From Pollenia angustigena (taxonomy: Eukaryota; Arthropoda; Insecta; Diptera; Polleniidae), in assembly GCA_930367215.1 (NCBI GenBank), contig OV884057.1, forward strand, positions 246,600,830 through 246,664,829: DNA of 64,000 nt, written 5' to 3'. This document shows, piece after piece, positions 10,790 through 21,692 of this stretch. The position numbers were made by a program, and so were the translations under genes. Position 1 is the first letter of the stretch. Every line of letters begins with the position of its first letter. The notes under the pieces are model-generated. The model saw only the letters and a list, made by a program, of their open reading frames with translations. It was not told where the DNA came from and searched no databases.

Positions 10790-11597
10790 TTTGTTGGAAA
10801 TTTTTCCTCGTTCCGCAATTGCAATCCGTGGGATGATTACATTTTTTTTTTTTTTTTTTTTTTGTAGGGTTATTTTTTGTGTATTGATCAATGTTGCCGA
10901 CTTTTGTGTATTTTTGTCGTGACATAAAAATTTTCTAATTAAATCAATTACTAATGTGATCCAAAGCACTATATTTTAGCAATACACAATTCTTTTGTAG
11001 GTAGTTGTTACGCCACAACATAAAAACAAACAATAACAAATATTTGATTGTTGACGTTTTAACGAACGACATAGAAGTTTTTTCGTTCCTCGTTCATTCA
11101 TTGTTCAAAGTAAAAACCGGAACGATGAACGAAAGGAACGACCTAGTTCCTTTGATCTTTCGGATCGGTCGGAACGATTCCACAAAAGGAACGATTTTGC
11201 CCAACTCTAATTAATATTAAATTTAAAACTGTATTAAAAAAATTTGTTGAAAATAATGAATGCATGACTAAATCTATTTTTGTAATAAAAAAAAAAATTT
11301 TACAAAAGGGCACATATATTCAGGTAAGTGATTTCCCTTAGCAGCATTATTTATGCTGCTAAGTGAATACTGCGAAAGAGAATATTTTGCGTACCTGCAC
11401 GAATTTTCGTGCAAACTTGAATGTGCAGCTAAACGAAAAATACTGTATACCAAAAGGTATGGTAAAATTTATTTTAACCATGACTAATAGGACATTGTTA
11501 GACAAAGAGAACTTTTTTAATAAGAGGTAAAATGAAGAAAATACTTTTTACAAAAATAATATATTTTAAACAAAAGAACCTGTTTATCATACTTGTA
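10790..11597. other. Non-coding interval with two perfect hairpins
   Basis: Contains a poly-T run at about 10845-10863. A perfect 11-bp stem with a 5-base loop lies at 11337-11363 (cttagcagcat / atgctgctaag). A second palindrome lies near 11395-11412 (tgcacgaattttcgtgca). No coding similarity. Confidence 0.55.
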
Positions 11598-12446
11598 CAC
11601 CAATACCCCGGTTTGAGTCGCTTCGGTTTGCGTCGTTTTCAACGTTGCGTGTTTAAAAAATTTCTGTGATTTCGAAGTTGCGTCATTTTTGTTTCACTGT
11701 GCGTCGCATGGCCTTGAAGATGCGTCGTTTTATTTCACTTTGCGTCGTTTTATTTCACTTTCGCTTGGCTTCGAAGTTGCGTCGCTAGTGCTTCGATTTG
11801 TGTCGTTAATATAAAAATATTTGTACAAAGCTAAAACAGAAAAAGGGGATTTCCCGTTGAAGTCTAAAGCAAATATGTATGTGAAGGATGTCTGCTGATT
11901 GCAACTGGTTTCAAATTGCGTTTGCTGAAGTAAAGTTAAATTTAAATATTTTGCAGCAGCGAGTCAAAAAAAGCAAATAAGCTTAGAACAACAGCAGGGC
12001 ATTTTGACGCGTTCTAAATCAGGCGAAAAGGCTGTTGATATTGAAAGGACCCTTGAACTAGCCCCTTCTACAATAAAATCCATTTGCTGTTCCAGTGATG
12101 CTGATAAAATTAAAAAATTTGTAACACGTAATCAGGTTAAAAAATGAGAAATAAATGGAGCCACTCCTTACTTTTTGGGTTGAAGATCAAAATCAGCGAT
12201 AAATTCCCTTAAAACAAAACGTTATTCTACAGAAAGCTTTAACTTTATTTGAAGATCTAAAAAAAAAAATTTCCGTTATAAAGTCTTTTAAATCAAAATT
12301 TATGTTTTCAGCTCAAATTATGAATCTCGGCACCCATTAAACAAAAATCAATACAAATGTTTAGAAAATCCTGCTTCGGTTTGCGTTGTTTCGGTTTGCG
12401 TCGAGTTTTCCGGTCCCAATTAGCGACGCAAACCGGGGTATAGGTG
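11598..12446 (+). mobile_element. pogo/Tigger-type deletion derivative, 849 bp
   Basis: Inverted ends caccaataccccggtttg / caaaccggggtataggtg, with TA on both sides (11596-11597, 12447-12448). The first 230 bp carry many copies of a GCGTCG motif (tgcgtcgttttatttcactt twice in tandem), and the right end has gcgtcg and gcgacg copies. Dense subterminal motifs are common transposase-binding arrangements. The interior keeps a helix-turn-helix coding remnant of the CENP-B/pogo type. Confidence 0.78.
11953..12147 (+). pseudogene. pogo-like transposase N-terminal HTH remnant
   Basis: Reads AAASQKKQISLEQQQGIL, then TRSKSGEKAVDIERTLEL, then APSTIKSICCSSDADKIKKF, and stops at 12145-12147. This matches the first helix-turn-helix of pogo/Tigger/CENP-B-type DNA-binding domains (pattern K..SL..K..IL...E.GEKA.DIAR.L.L..STI..I). 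The second HTH and the whole DDE domain are missing, so only the DNA-binding half-domain survives. Identification is by motif pattern, without a database check. Confidence 0.7.
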
Positions 12447-12619
12447 TATATAAAACAAAAAGTATATTTTTAACTAAAAGTACTTTTTTACAAAAATATT
12501 TAAAAATAACACAATATATATAAAAATAATGTAATGTGTGATTTTTCCAATTTTGTTTCTGCAAAGTTCACGTGGAAGGCGACGTCAATACCAAGGTTTT
12601 TATGTATCAACGGTCTTCA

Positions 12620-12905
12620 AATATGTATTGGTTCATAAGTTATAGCCAATTTAGTGAACACTGAATTCATTTCGAAACATGTAGTTTTTTTGCATGGAAA
12701 TTTTTCGAATTTGAATTAATATTTTGAAAAACTGAAATTCAATTAATTTTTAAATTCATTACAATTCGATTTTAGTCGAACCATTAGGTACTTAAGATTA
12801 CCTACTTAGGTATTGTAAATCATATCTTCCTAAGTTATAGCCATTTAAGTGAACACTGCTTTCATTTCGAAACATGTATTTTTTCGTGCATCAACATTTT
12901 GCAAA
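12620..12905. repeat. Two direct copies of an approximately 75-bp segment
   Basis: ataagttatagccaatttag + tgaacactg... + catttcgaaacatgta at about 12630-12695 is repeated at about 12830-12895 with a few changes. The spacing is about 200 bp. It precedes the Helitron coding remnant and may belong to that element. Confidence 0.6.
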
Positions 12906-12940
12906 TTTAAGTTAATATTTTGAGAAACTTAAAGGCGTCT

Positions 12941-13801
12941 TCTGGCATTGCAGCCACTTTGTTAGATGGTGGTCGCACATCACATTCTGCTTTGAAATTG
13001 CCATTGAATTACCAAGTTAATGAAACTCCCACATGTAACGTTTCAAAAACATCTGGATCGGCAAAATTATTGAAACTTTGCGGTGTCATTATTTGGGATG
13101 AATGCATTATGGCAAATAAGAAATCTGTTCAAGCATTGGAAGGAACAATTAAAGACCTTCGAGGTAATTCAGAGTGCTTTGAAATATGGCTATATAATCA
13201 AAGATTCCTGGCGAATTGGTTTCGTACAAGTCTGTGGAAACTGTTACCAATGTAGAAGATGCTGAGAATTATCCAACAGAATTTTTGAATTCGTTGGATT
13301 TACCCCGTTTGTGTAATGGCACAAAAGTTGCTATTAAAAAGTTGATGGCTTATGTTAATGAAGCTACTATTTAAACTGGAAAATTCAAAGGCGACTATGT
13401 ATTCATTCCACGCATCCCAATGATTCCGCCTGATATGCCATTTAAATTCAAACGACTTCAGTTTCCTGTTCGGTTACTATTAATAAGGCGCAAGGCCAAT
13501 CATTAGGAATTTGTGGAGTGAATATGGGGGGTGCTTTAAAACCATGGTATTTATGGCCATGATGGCATTATTGCACAATTTCCCAATCAAAACAAAAAAG
13601 GCTTTATCTCCCTATTGAATGAGCAATCATGGCCTTATCTACCATGGTATTAAAGCACCCCCCCGTGAATTTAGAGTATCCAGTTTTCGTACATGGACAG
13701 TTTTATGTAGCCTGTTCGCGCGTTAGCAAACCATTGGTTTTGTATATTTACACCGAAAATAGAAAATCAAAAAATGTTGTGTACCACAGAGCATTACAAT
13801 A
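12941..13801 (+). pseudogene. Helitron PIF1-like helicase fragment
   Basis: First segment: SSGIAATLLDGGRTSHSALK, then LKLCGVIIWDECIMANKKSV (Walker B DE), then LEGTIKDLRGNSE. After frame changes near 13170 it continues as YPTEFLNSLDLPR, then LCNGTKVAIKKLM (usual RLCNGTR-type motif), then GDYVFIPRIPMIPPDMPF and FKRLQFPVR. After the MITE it continues as LEYPVFVHGQFYVACSRVSK and ends NVVYHRALQ with a stop. The helicase unwinds DNA during rolling-circle transposition. Deletions remove part of the core, and there are stops (for example after ATI near 13373) and frameshifts. It is clearly inactive. Confidence 0.88.
13526..13664. mobile_element. 139-bp GGGGGGTGCTTTAA MITE in the helicase
   Basis: Ends ggggggtgctttaaaaccat and atggtattaaagcacccccc are inverted. 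The flanks gtgaatat (13518-13525) and gtgaattt (13665-13672) form an 8-bp target duplication with one mismatch. Removing the insert reconnects GICGVN and LEYPVF of the helicase. An 8-bp duplication fits hAT-type mobilisation. Relatives occur at 55858-56407 and about 50140-50322. Confidence 0.88.
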
Positions 13802-13887
13802 AAACGTTTTTTATCACTGATTTAAATTTATTCGAATTGATTTCTTATTTTCTTTTTTGCACTACGAAGTGTGTAGGGGTTCGCTAG

Positions 13888-14949
13888 TTTTATATAATTT
13901 TAAATTTATGTAGCCATTTGATTTCTTAATATTGAAATTATGAAAAAACCTTTTTATTAAGCACATTGCTGTTAACATATGTACATATGAACATGTATGT
14001 ACAAAAAAAATAATTACCCCTTATTTTACAAAATATATTAAGTAATTAAATAAATAATTAAAAATAATAATAATATCCATTAAAACATGATACTTTAATA
14101 ATGTTTGAAAAAACAACAAAACAATGAATCTCATGTTCTGGGACATAATTAGTTTTTTTTTAATATTATTATTCTGGCCTTAAACTTTAATAATAAAAAT
14201 CACTCTAAAGACACAGGCAACGTCCATTTAAATTCATTAATTTTATATACAGAAAATTTTATATTTGTTCGCAAAAAAAAATTACGTGTGTGTTAAAAGT
14301 TCCTAACAAAAAAAAAATAAATTAATTAACTTAAGCAAACAATTAAAACAAGTTGTAGGAAAAAATCAAATTTAATTCCAGCAGCGTTTTTTTTTTGTTT
14401 TACACAACTATTGAGAGACATGTTTGAAATGAAAACTAAAATTCATAATAAAATGCACCATGAAAGCAACAAAAAATAGTCAGGGAAAGGAGAGCAACGA
14501 AGGAAGAGAATGCTAACCAGGGACCAAGCAGGAGGCATTTGTTGGCTTTACCACAGAGAAGAGTTTGTCATAAATGTGCAAGCGAGTGTAATTTTATTTT
14601 TATATTTTACAAAAAATATTCTACACTAATACATACATTTATTTTTGTTAAAAAAGCAAGTGGATTTGCAGGCAAACAACAAAATTTAAATGAATTTTTT
14701 TACATGTAACACATGCAAACACATACACACACACACAAGCACATGTGCAGACACACTTATACATCAGGATGAACAAACAAGTGTCATAACCAGGTAAAAA
14801 TTCATCTACAACAACATCAGCGACAACAAAAATAATAAAATCTGCTATCACACTTTGTTTTACATTTGCATATAAAATGAAAAGAAAAACAAAAAAAAGG
14901 AGAAAACTACAATTTCAATGGTTGTAACGAATAAAAAGTGCCCTATCCG
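13888..14949. other. AT-rich interval, nothing recognised
   Basis: Contains only short A/T runs and a small CA-rich patch near 14715-14745. No coding similarity. Confidence 0.6.
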
Positions 14950-15125
14950 TCAAGCCCCGGTAGGCTAGCTAGTAGTGAGCTAGTCTATCAACCCCGGGGT
15001 TGCGGGTTAGATTCCCGCCAGAGACTCTGGTTTCTTTCCTGCAGACAAGCATAAAGCTTCGCGGGGATTAGCATAGGGATTAGCATAGGGTAGAGCAAGA
15101 GTCGTTAGCCTATCGGAAGATGTGT
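14950..15125 (+). mobile_element. tRNA-headed SINE (family 1)
   Basis: ccccggtaggctagctagta (box A-like) and gttgcgggttagattcccgc (box B-like) form a tRNA-type Pol III promoter, followed by agagactctggtttctttcc + tgcagacaagcataaagc. The same head occurs at 32298-32438 (plus) and in two minus-strand copies at 27400-27609 and 27853-28051. The head does not fold into a complete tRNA acceptor stem, so this is a SINE and not a tRNA gene. Confidence 0.82.
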
Positions 15126-16230
15126 TTACTTTTGCAAATGGCGGTAAGTACTAGAAATGGAGCAAGATACTCTTCAAAAACAAGGAAAATTTTATTAAAA
15201 TTTCTTACGAAACTTTTCGTCGGAAATCATCGTTAGTGATTAGGCCCATTTCTATCTCTGCGGATACGTGACTTAGCGTCATCGGGCCTTATTTTTTAAA
15301 AACGACTACTATGAAGGGCGAGCACTAAAGATGCCAGATCAATGACAATCTTCTTTCAACTGGAAGAATTGGGACTGGAAAACATGTGAATCACTAGATA
15401 TAATGCTGCTGGCAGCAACTGTTGTACAGAGGGGGATACCATAGAGGGTTAACGAAAGCCTAGGAGATCTGGACCAGAGAACTGCAAAATCACTATATTT
15501 CTTGATTTATTCATACGCTCTAATTTACATTTACTCTTTGCCTGCAAAACAAAGTTCAACGTTGGTAATTTTTACATCGTTTCGTATACATTTGATTTTT
15601 GCATGTGTGCGTTTTTTATTGAAATTGCTTTGTTTGCACGCAGTATAACTTATTTGTGTAAAGTCAAAAGGCACACATTCTTATACTTTTACATTCAAGA
15701 AGTCATTGTCCACTCGATGAGACGCTTTGTTAACATTAACAGCAATAACAACAATAAACCACTCGATGAGACGCTTTGTTAAAATTAACAACAATAAAAA
15801 CAACAATAACAAGAATACATTGTACATACAGAACTACTGTACTTTTTAAGATGATAAAAAAAACAGTCTTCTGTTTCTATGGAAATTGTTTGTACCTACA
15901 TATGTGCGTTTAGTTTCATTTAAATTTTTTTTCTTATACTACATAGTAACTGCTGAATGTCTACATGAGTAATAATTGCTTGATTTCTGGCTTTTTTATT
16001 TTGGTTTTATTTTTTTGTTTGCCAAAATAATCATTGTCGGACCAAACACAAAACATCTTAATTGACAAACGAAGCTAAACGATGGAATAAATAACAAAGC
16101 ACAATGTGCATTATTTGAATGACTGCAAACCAGAAGCGAATATTTTCGGTTGCGCAAGATTAATTGTATAACCGCAAGCAAGTGTATATGTTGGTGTTCA
16201 TTTACTGCGTTTTTTTTTGCGATCGTAGAA
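15126..16230. other. Interval with a 49-bp tandem duplication
   Basis: cactcgatgagacgctttgt starts at 15711 and again at 15760, giving two 49-bp units. The 15240-15500 segment is less AT-rich (for example gatacgtgacttagcgtcat) and could be a SINE body or other repeat, but nothing was recognised. Confidence 0.5.
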
Positions 16231-16600
16231 AGCCGTTCTCTGATCTGGACTATGCAGACGACTTTCTCCCGGTCACAGCTAAGACGGAGAATATGCAAGA
16301 GTAACTTGATAGACTAACGTCAATAGCAGCAAGAAATGGACTTAAGATCAAGACAGATACTTGTACCATTAAAGCTCCATATTTCCCTATTAGCAACACA
16401 ACAATAGAAAACGTGACAAAAATATGATACCTTGGGTACAAATTTAAAACCAGTACTGGTACACGGATCTAAAACATGGCTCGTAAATACGACAAGCAAG
16501 CAAAATCTGCAGAGCTTTACGAACAACTGCTTCCGAAATATGTTTAAGATCTGGTGGCCAAGAAGAATCTTATGGCGATTTCTTTTCTGAGAAAAATGTT
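16231..16600 (+). pseudogene. Degraded LINE RT fragment with YADD box
   Basis: Reads FSDLDYADDFLPVTAKTENM, then LDRLTSIAARNGLKIKTDTC, then ISNTTIENVTKI, a stop, and YLGYKF. About 80 bases later it reads IWWPRRILWR. This is the RT active-site region, connection and C-terminal WWPxxIS-type motif of an RTE-like LINE, comparable with the element at 61275-64000. Stops (near 16289 and 16427) and deletions show it is old. Confidence 0.72.
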
Positions 16601-16834
16601 GCATTAATGTTACATGTTCTACATTTTTGTGTTCGTTTGTACAAAAAATACAACTGTGGGAAAAAATTTCAAGTTCTTCTGTGAATATGTTGGTGAAAAA
16701 CATGCAAAACATGTTGCATATTCTACCCTTACTTTAACTTAAGGTGTTCATACTGCCCTGTTCTACAACTTTGGTACTTACTACTTTGTTTGTACAACAA
16801 ATGTTTTATTTTGTTTGTCATAATTTATACCGCT

Positions 16835-17271
16835 CAAGGCGAATTCATAAAGGTGACATTTTCGAATCATCTGTTTATTGTTTATTTTTTTGTGTGTATA
16901 CTGAATGTCAAGCTTTGTTTACATTTTGTGAAAAAATTAATTCAAATTTAAAATTCAATAAAAATGTAAATAGTTGAAAAAAACTTATTTAAATTTTATA
17001 AAATAAAAAAAGTGAATATAAAATATAAACACAAGAAAATAAAAATGCGTAAGGAATAAGTGGAGCCAAAATTAATTTGCAATTGAGGACATTCTAAAGC
17101 AATTGTGTATATTTTATTAACAAAAAAATTTCCTTTTTTATATTTTCAACAAATATTTTTGACATTCATTCTAACTTTTTACAAAAACAAAATACATAGT
17201 ATTTTTCAATAAAAAGGGATAGCTAGCATAACTCTATCTCATGATGCAGTCACCTTTATAAATTCGCCTTG
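16835..17271. mobile_element. 437-bp hAT-type MITE
   Basis: Ends caaggcgaattcataaaggt and acctttataaattcgccttg are inverted repeats of about 23 bp. ATACCGCT is duplicated exactly on both sides (16827-16834 and 17272-17279). An 8-bp duplication and a CA-start end fit the hAT superfamily. The interior is A/T-rich and non-coding. Confidence 0.92.
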
Positions 17272-17560
17272 ATACCGCTCATAATTTTGTAAAAAAAAAT
17301 TTTTTGAAACAAAATATAAAAATATTTACAAATTAAAATCAAAAAAACTCTATTTATATTATAATCGTTTTAATTTTTATTTTTAAGCTTTAAAAATCTC
17401 TCACACCACGTCTTCAAGCGCTATCGATTTGAACAAGACATGAACATAACGTCGGCAGAGCAACGGTATTTATTTGCTCATGTTCTTATATGTGGCGATT
17501 ACGTGTTGATGTTCATGTTCTGATTGGCCACAATTTTTGTTGTTGTGGCGTTTGGCTGTA

Positions 17561-18151
17561 CAGTACTTTTCGCTTATAGTCACATCCTTTAGTTGCAGAT
17601 TAAACGTGGACTATATCGCTAATGTGACCATAAGGCTAATTCACATACTTATATGCCACAATGAGGCATATAACCTAATTCGAATATAATCAAGTTATGT
17701 GAATATAGAAAATACAAAATTCATATAAATTACACCGACATCCGGCTTACTGTTGTGCAACAGAGTTGCATACTGTCTAAAAAATAGTTAAAATTATAAC
17801 AAGATATTTCATAACTGATACCAAATTCTGGAATTAATTTTTTAAGAGTAGAGTTGATGACCAAAATCAAATAATTTAATTCTTTCTACCTTTGAACGGA
17901 TTGTGGTTTCGAAAACTAAAAAGAACTTAGTAAATATTGCTAATGTGACTATAACGCCATTAATTTGCTTTAATTATCCCTTTGATGACTGTTGATAGAT
18001 GGCATATATGGCAAATGTGCTTATATCGCTAGATGGACTATAACGTTAATACGTTTTATTGAATTAACTTATAGGAGCAAAATAAACAGATTATATGGAC
18101 TATATCACTAATGCGACTATAAGCGGTAGTGACTATAAGCGAAAAGTACTG
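17561..18151. mobile_element. 591-bp TA-flanked element, pogo/Tc1-type ends
   Basis: cagtacttttcgcttatagt is repeated exactly in inverted form at the right end, with TA at 17559-17560 and 18152-18153. The interior has repeated motifs of the kind ggactatatcgctaatgtga (about 17609, 17945, 18021 and 18097). CAGT-starting ends and TA duplication are characteristic of Tc1/mariner/pogo non-autonomous elements. Confidence 0.92.
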
Positions 18152-18306
18152 TATACACAAAATACATTGTATGGCCAACATTATGGCGCACATGGATGCT
18201 CAGACGAATGTTTAGGCAACGACAGCAGCATATGGACGAAACATGAACAGTCTACACGAGTAAAATTCATGTGCGACATGATGTTCTTACCAAGTTGATA
18301 GATAAT

Positions 18307-19498
18307 TAGAGTTTTTTTTCCCCGGAGTTTTTCGATTCCCGGAAAAGCGGGAAAAATTTTTAAATTTCCCGGGATCCCGGGATCCCGCTCCATACAAATA
18401 ATACAAAGTAAACTTGGTTTTATTAATGAAAAAAACTTTTATAAACAAACGTGAGGGAACTTGTCTACAAAGTAAGTAAAATAAATGCTTAAATACTACA
18501 AAAATAATTGAAGATTGAAGGCGGAACTTGAATTATTATTACCTTTGGCTATTATAAGTCAATTCCGTATTATGATGATCTAGTACAAGATAAAATAAAC
18601 ATAACAATTGAGGTACTCAAGATATGAGATCAAAAAGTAAATTCATAAAATATATAAAATATTTTAATAAATATATTAACATTTTTTAACGGCGTAGGAA
18701 ATTACTTTCTGACACACTCAAAGCGTTTAGTGAGTCGCCAAAGAGTATATTTCTGATTTTGTTTACTGATTACCATGTTTCCGAAAAATTTCGTTTACTA
18801 TTTTACCGAGGTTGGACAAATAATTGAAAGTGCACCGTTGTTGCATGCTTCTGATGTCAAGGTTGATGCAAAAAATAGCATCATCCGGACTACTTCTTAC
18901 AAACTATTTCTTTTCATTAGGTCCATCTGTAATCTTTAGGACAATGTATTTTTCAATTTGTATGTTTTAGTAACTTACACGAGTTTCATTATTTTTTTAT
19001 TTCGGTTTCCCCGCACTTCCCGGATATATTACCAAGCTCGATTTTTTTTTTTTTTTTTTGTAGATGCGACTATGTTGCAATAACGGAGCGATATGTTTAT
19101 GTATATCCTATTTTTAAGACTTGTCCATGGACAATGAGAATTTACTGCCTGCATCTTATTTTGAATTTATGTTCTTTATCAATTCATCACTTCACTTAAT
19201 TTATTAATTATCAACTGTTGCACTGCCCATTCTGCTTTTAATAGATTTATTGCCGCAGGAGACATTAATTTACGTTTGTACACATTTCTTATAATTGATC
19301 TAATCGACAACCCATCCACAGATGCTAATTTTTAGAGAAAAGAAAACTAAATTTCAGAGTAAAAATAGCTGTTTTCTGAAACTATGAAGAACTTTTTATT
19401 TCCCGGGATCCCGCAACAAAAATCCCGGGAAAACGGGAAATATAATAAGTAAAATTCCCGGGAATTCCCGGGACGGGAAATCCCGGGAAAAAACCCTA
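18307..19498. mobile_element. 1.2-kb hAT-type element with CCCGGG-rich ends
   Basis: Ends tagagttttttttccccgg and cccgggaaaaaaccct + a are inverted. TAGATAAT is duplicated exactly (18299-18306 and 19499-19506). Both subterminal regions are packed with cccgggatcccggg motifs, unusual in an otherwise AT-rich window. The interior has no clear transposase. On the minus strand, MSPAAINLLKAEWAVQQLII around 19200-19260 could be a small remnant but is unproven. Confidence 0.9.
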
Positions 19499-19609
19499 TA
19501 GATAATGGAGACGCGTAGTCATTAAGTACATTAACGATGAAAGTGTAATAGTTGTAAATAACAGCACTAATTGTGTTCTATTGAAATTGCACAACATGTA
19601 ACACTTCGA

Positions 19610-19735
19610 GTGATTATAGGTAACATTAGAAAATGTTACATGTATATACCGTAACATATTTTTCTCAGAAAAGAAATCGCAATTAAATTATACACTTCTT
19701 AGACTGGCCAGCTAGGAGCACAGAAGAAATTAAAA
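19610..19735 (-). repeat. Inverted copy of the LINE fragment near 16550-16625
   Basis: The segment gtaacat...ctcagaaaagaaatcgcaat is the reverse complement of 16565-16625 (gcgatttcttttctgagaaa + aatgttgc...). It is a short remnant of the same LINE family as 16231-16600. Confidence 0.55.
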
Positions 19736-19739
19736 TATG

Positions 19740-20189
19740 TATTTCAATTAAAAAATTTGAGATATTAATTAAATAATTAATTACACTTGCACCGGTAAAC
19801 AAATAAATAGTATCAATTAAACATTTTTAAATATAAACAACATTCTCTGCAGTAATATGTTAGAATAGTTAAGCGTTTAATTCACTTGATTAATTTTTTA
19901 ATTAAAAATGATTTAAAATTTGATTATTTTTTAATTTTAAATTTGATTTCAACAATCAAATACAAAAAAGTACATACCCTACAAAAACCATCCTATTTTA
20001 TGCTACATTGGGATAGAAACTTCAGGGTAGTACTAGACGCGATAGGCACAACTTAACTTGGAGAAGTCATAAACTCTACAAAACGGGCAAAGCTTTTAAC
20101 GTATTTTGATATTAAGCATTAGATAGACAACAATGGCGATTATTTATATAAAATCTATGTTCCTGATGGAATACTATAAAAAAAAATAA
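19740..20189. other. AT-rich interval, nothing recognised
   Basis: No repeats or coding similarity beyond short A/T tracts. Confidence 0.5.
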
Positions 20190-20460
20190 TCTCTCGTTTA
20201 AGTGATTTGTACAGACCAGCAAAATCACCCGATTTAACCGTTCCAGATTTCTTTTTGTGGGATTTTTTTGAAGTCACGAGTCTTTGCTAACAAGCCTTAG
20301 GCTATTGAAGTCTTCAAAGAAAGTATCACGATGTTGAAGTCTTAAAAGAAAGTATCCATCAGGAATGCGGGAACCAATCGTCGGAAATTCTTTCAAGAGT
20401 GATAGCAAATGCCACAAATTCTGGCGGCGGACACTTAGCCGATATCATTTTCTCTACTCT
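20190..20460 (+). pseudogene. C-terminal fragment of a mariner-like transposase
   Basis: Reads YRPAKSPDLTVPDFFLWDFF, the third catalytic Asp region (SPDLT.PDFFLW), and after a local duplication (gttgaagtcttaaaagaaag) continues QECGNQSSEILSRVIANATN, then SGGGHLADIIF. These are C-terminal landmarks of the mariner-like transposases elsewhere in the window. There are stops and a frameshift. Confidence 0.72.
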
Positions 20461-20808
20461 AGTTAACAAGTAAAAAACTTAAACATCAAACAAACACAAT
20501 CCAATAGGCCAAGCCAAAATTTTTCACTGGCTACAAAAATTAAACCCAAAGAACACCAGCATACAGTTTTTGGCCACCTTGTATTCATACTTAACAAATA
20601 TTTGACTAAAATAACACTCAACAAAAGCATACACACTTATTGTGAACTTATTCTTTTCCAGGCCCAAGGCCTGTAGTTGTTGTAGTAGTTGAAGATAAAA
20701 CTGCAACGACTACAGCAACTACGGATTCTGTTGACACTGCCCATTTTAACTTTGACAGCTCTCGTAACGTTTTACTACAGCGAATGTTCTGTTACCCACT
20801 TAATTTGT
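20461..20808. other. Interval with nothing recognised
   Basis: Slightly less AT-rich than its neighbours near 20650-20800 (gttgtagtagttgaagataa), but no convincing feature. Confidence 0.5.
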
Positions 20809-20907
20809 ATACCCTCCACCACAACTAGTGGTGAATGAGGGCATACTAACTCTGTCATTCCGTGTGAAATTTTTTTTATATACATCGAAGACCCCATACA
20901 GTGTAAT

Positions 20908-21692
20908 GGGTGATTTTTTAGCTATTATCTTTCTGGCAACACTGGTATAAACAGCTGACGCACGTTTCGTGTTTTGCTTTACTGTCAATCATCTTCAGTT
21001 TGGTCTATAATTTGGTCATGAATCGTCTTACAAACGAACAACGCTTGCAAATTATTGAATTTTATTATCAAAATGCGTGCTCTGTTAAGAAAGTTCATCG
21101 CGCGCTTCTTGTGTTCAGCGACGAAGCTCATTTTTGGCTCAATGGGTACGTTAATAAGCAGAATTGTCGACTTTGGAGTGAAAATCAGCCAGAAGCATTG
21201 CAAGAGCTACCAATGCATCCAGAAAAAGTCACAGTTTGGTGCGGCTTATGGGCTGGTGGCATCATTGGACTGTACTTCCTCAAAGATGATGCGAATCGTA
21301 ACGTAACTGTGAATGGTGAGCGCTAACGTGAGATGATATCCAACTTTTTTTTGCCCAAAATGCAAGAGCTTGACTTGCATGACATGTGGTTTCAACAAGA
21401 CGGTGCCACATGCCACACAGCACGTTTAACAATGGATTTATTGAGAGGCGAGTTCGGTGAACATTTTATGTCACATTCGGGATCGGTCAATTGGCCGCCT
21501 GGATCGTGCAATTTAACGCCTTTAGACTATTTTTTGTGAGGCCATGTTAAAGCTCATGTCTGTACACACATGCCCGCTTCAATTGACGCATTGGAAGACA
21601 ACACTGAAGCATTTATTCATGAGATACCGGCCGAGACGCAGTCACGGTCAACATTTGCATGACATAATCTTCAAACAGTAAATTATATGGAC
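20908..21692 (+). mobile_element. DD41D (rosa-like) mariner, internally deleted
   Basis: The 5' end gggtgattttttagctatta + tctttctggcaacac equals the 5' end of the minus-strand copy at 51528-52387. The 3' inverted repeat is missing (similarity stops at attatatggacc). It was inserted into the ATACCCTCCACC repeat. Confidence 0.85.
21018..21690 (+). pseudogene. DD41D mariner transposase, broken
   Basis: Starts MNRLTNEQRLQIIEFYYQNA. A deletion of the rest of the DNA-binding domain fuses VHRAL to VFSDEAHFWLNGYVNKQNC, which carries the first catalytic Asp. Then ELPMHPEKVTVWCGLWAGGI, a stop at 21324-21326, DMWFQQDGATCHTARLTMDL (second Asp) and CNLTPLDYFL (third Asp) follow, with a stop immediately after. 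Counting residues between the second and third Asp gives 41, the spacing of the rosa/DD41D group of mariners. All three Asp codons are present, but the protein is dead from the deletion and stops. Confidence 0.9.

Larger units (their letters stand above)
12930..13887 (+). mobile_element. Helitron remnant with 3' terminus
   Basis: A PIF1-type helicase C-terminal half is followed by a canonical Helitron-like 3' end: a short hairpin (gcactacgaagtgtg) about 10 bp before CTAG at 13884-13887, with T next. The 5' end and the Rep nuclease region are absent. A MITE interrupts the helicase at 13526-13664. Confidence 0.85.

Noticed and set aside
14950..15030. tRNA gene
   Set aside because: Box A and box B are present but the acceptor stem ends do not pair, and the same head recurs with a common non-tRNA body in four places; it is a SINE head.
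16250..16712. Minus-strand frames of 63 and 130 residues
   Set aside because: They lie antisense to the recognised LINE RT fragment at 16231-16600, which explains the base composition.
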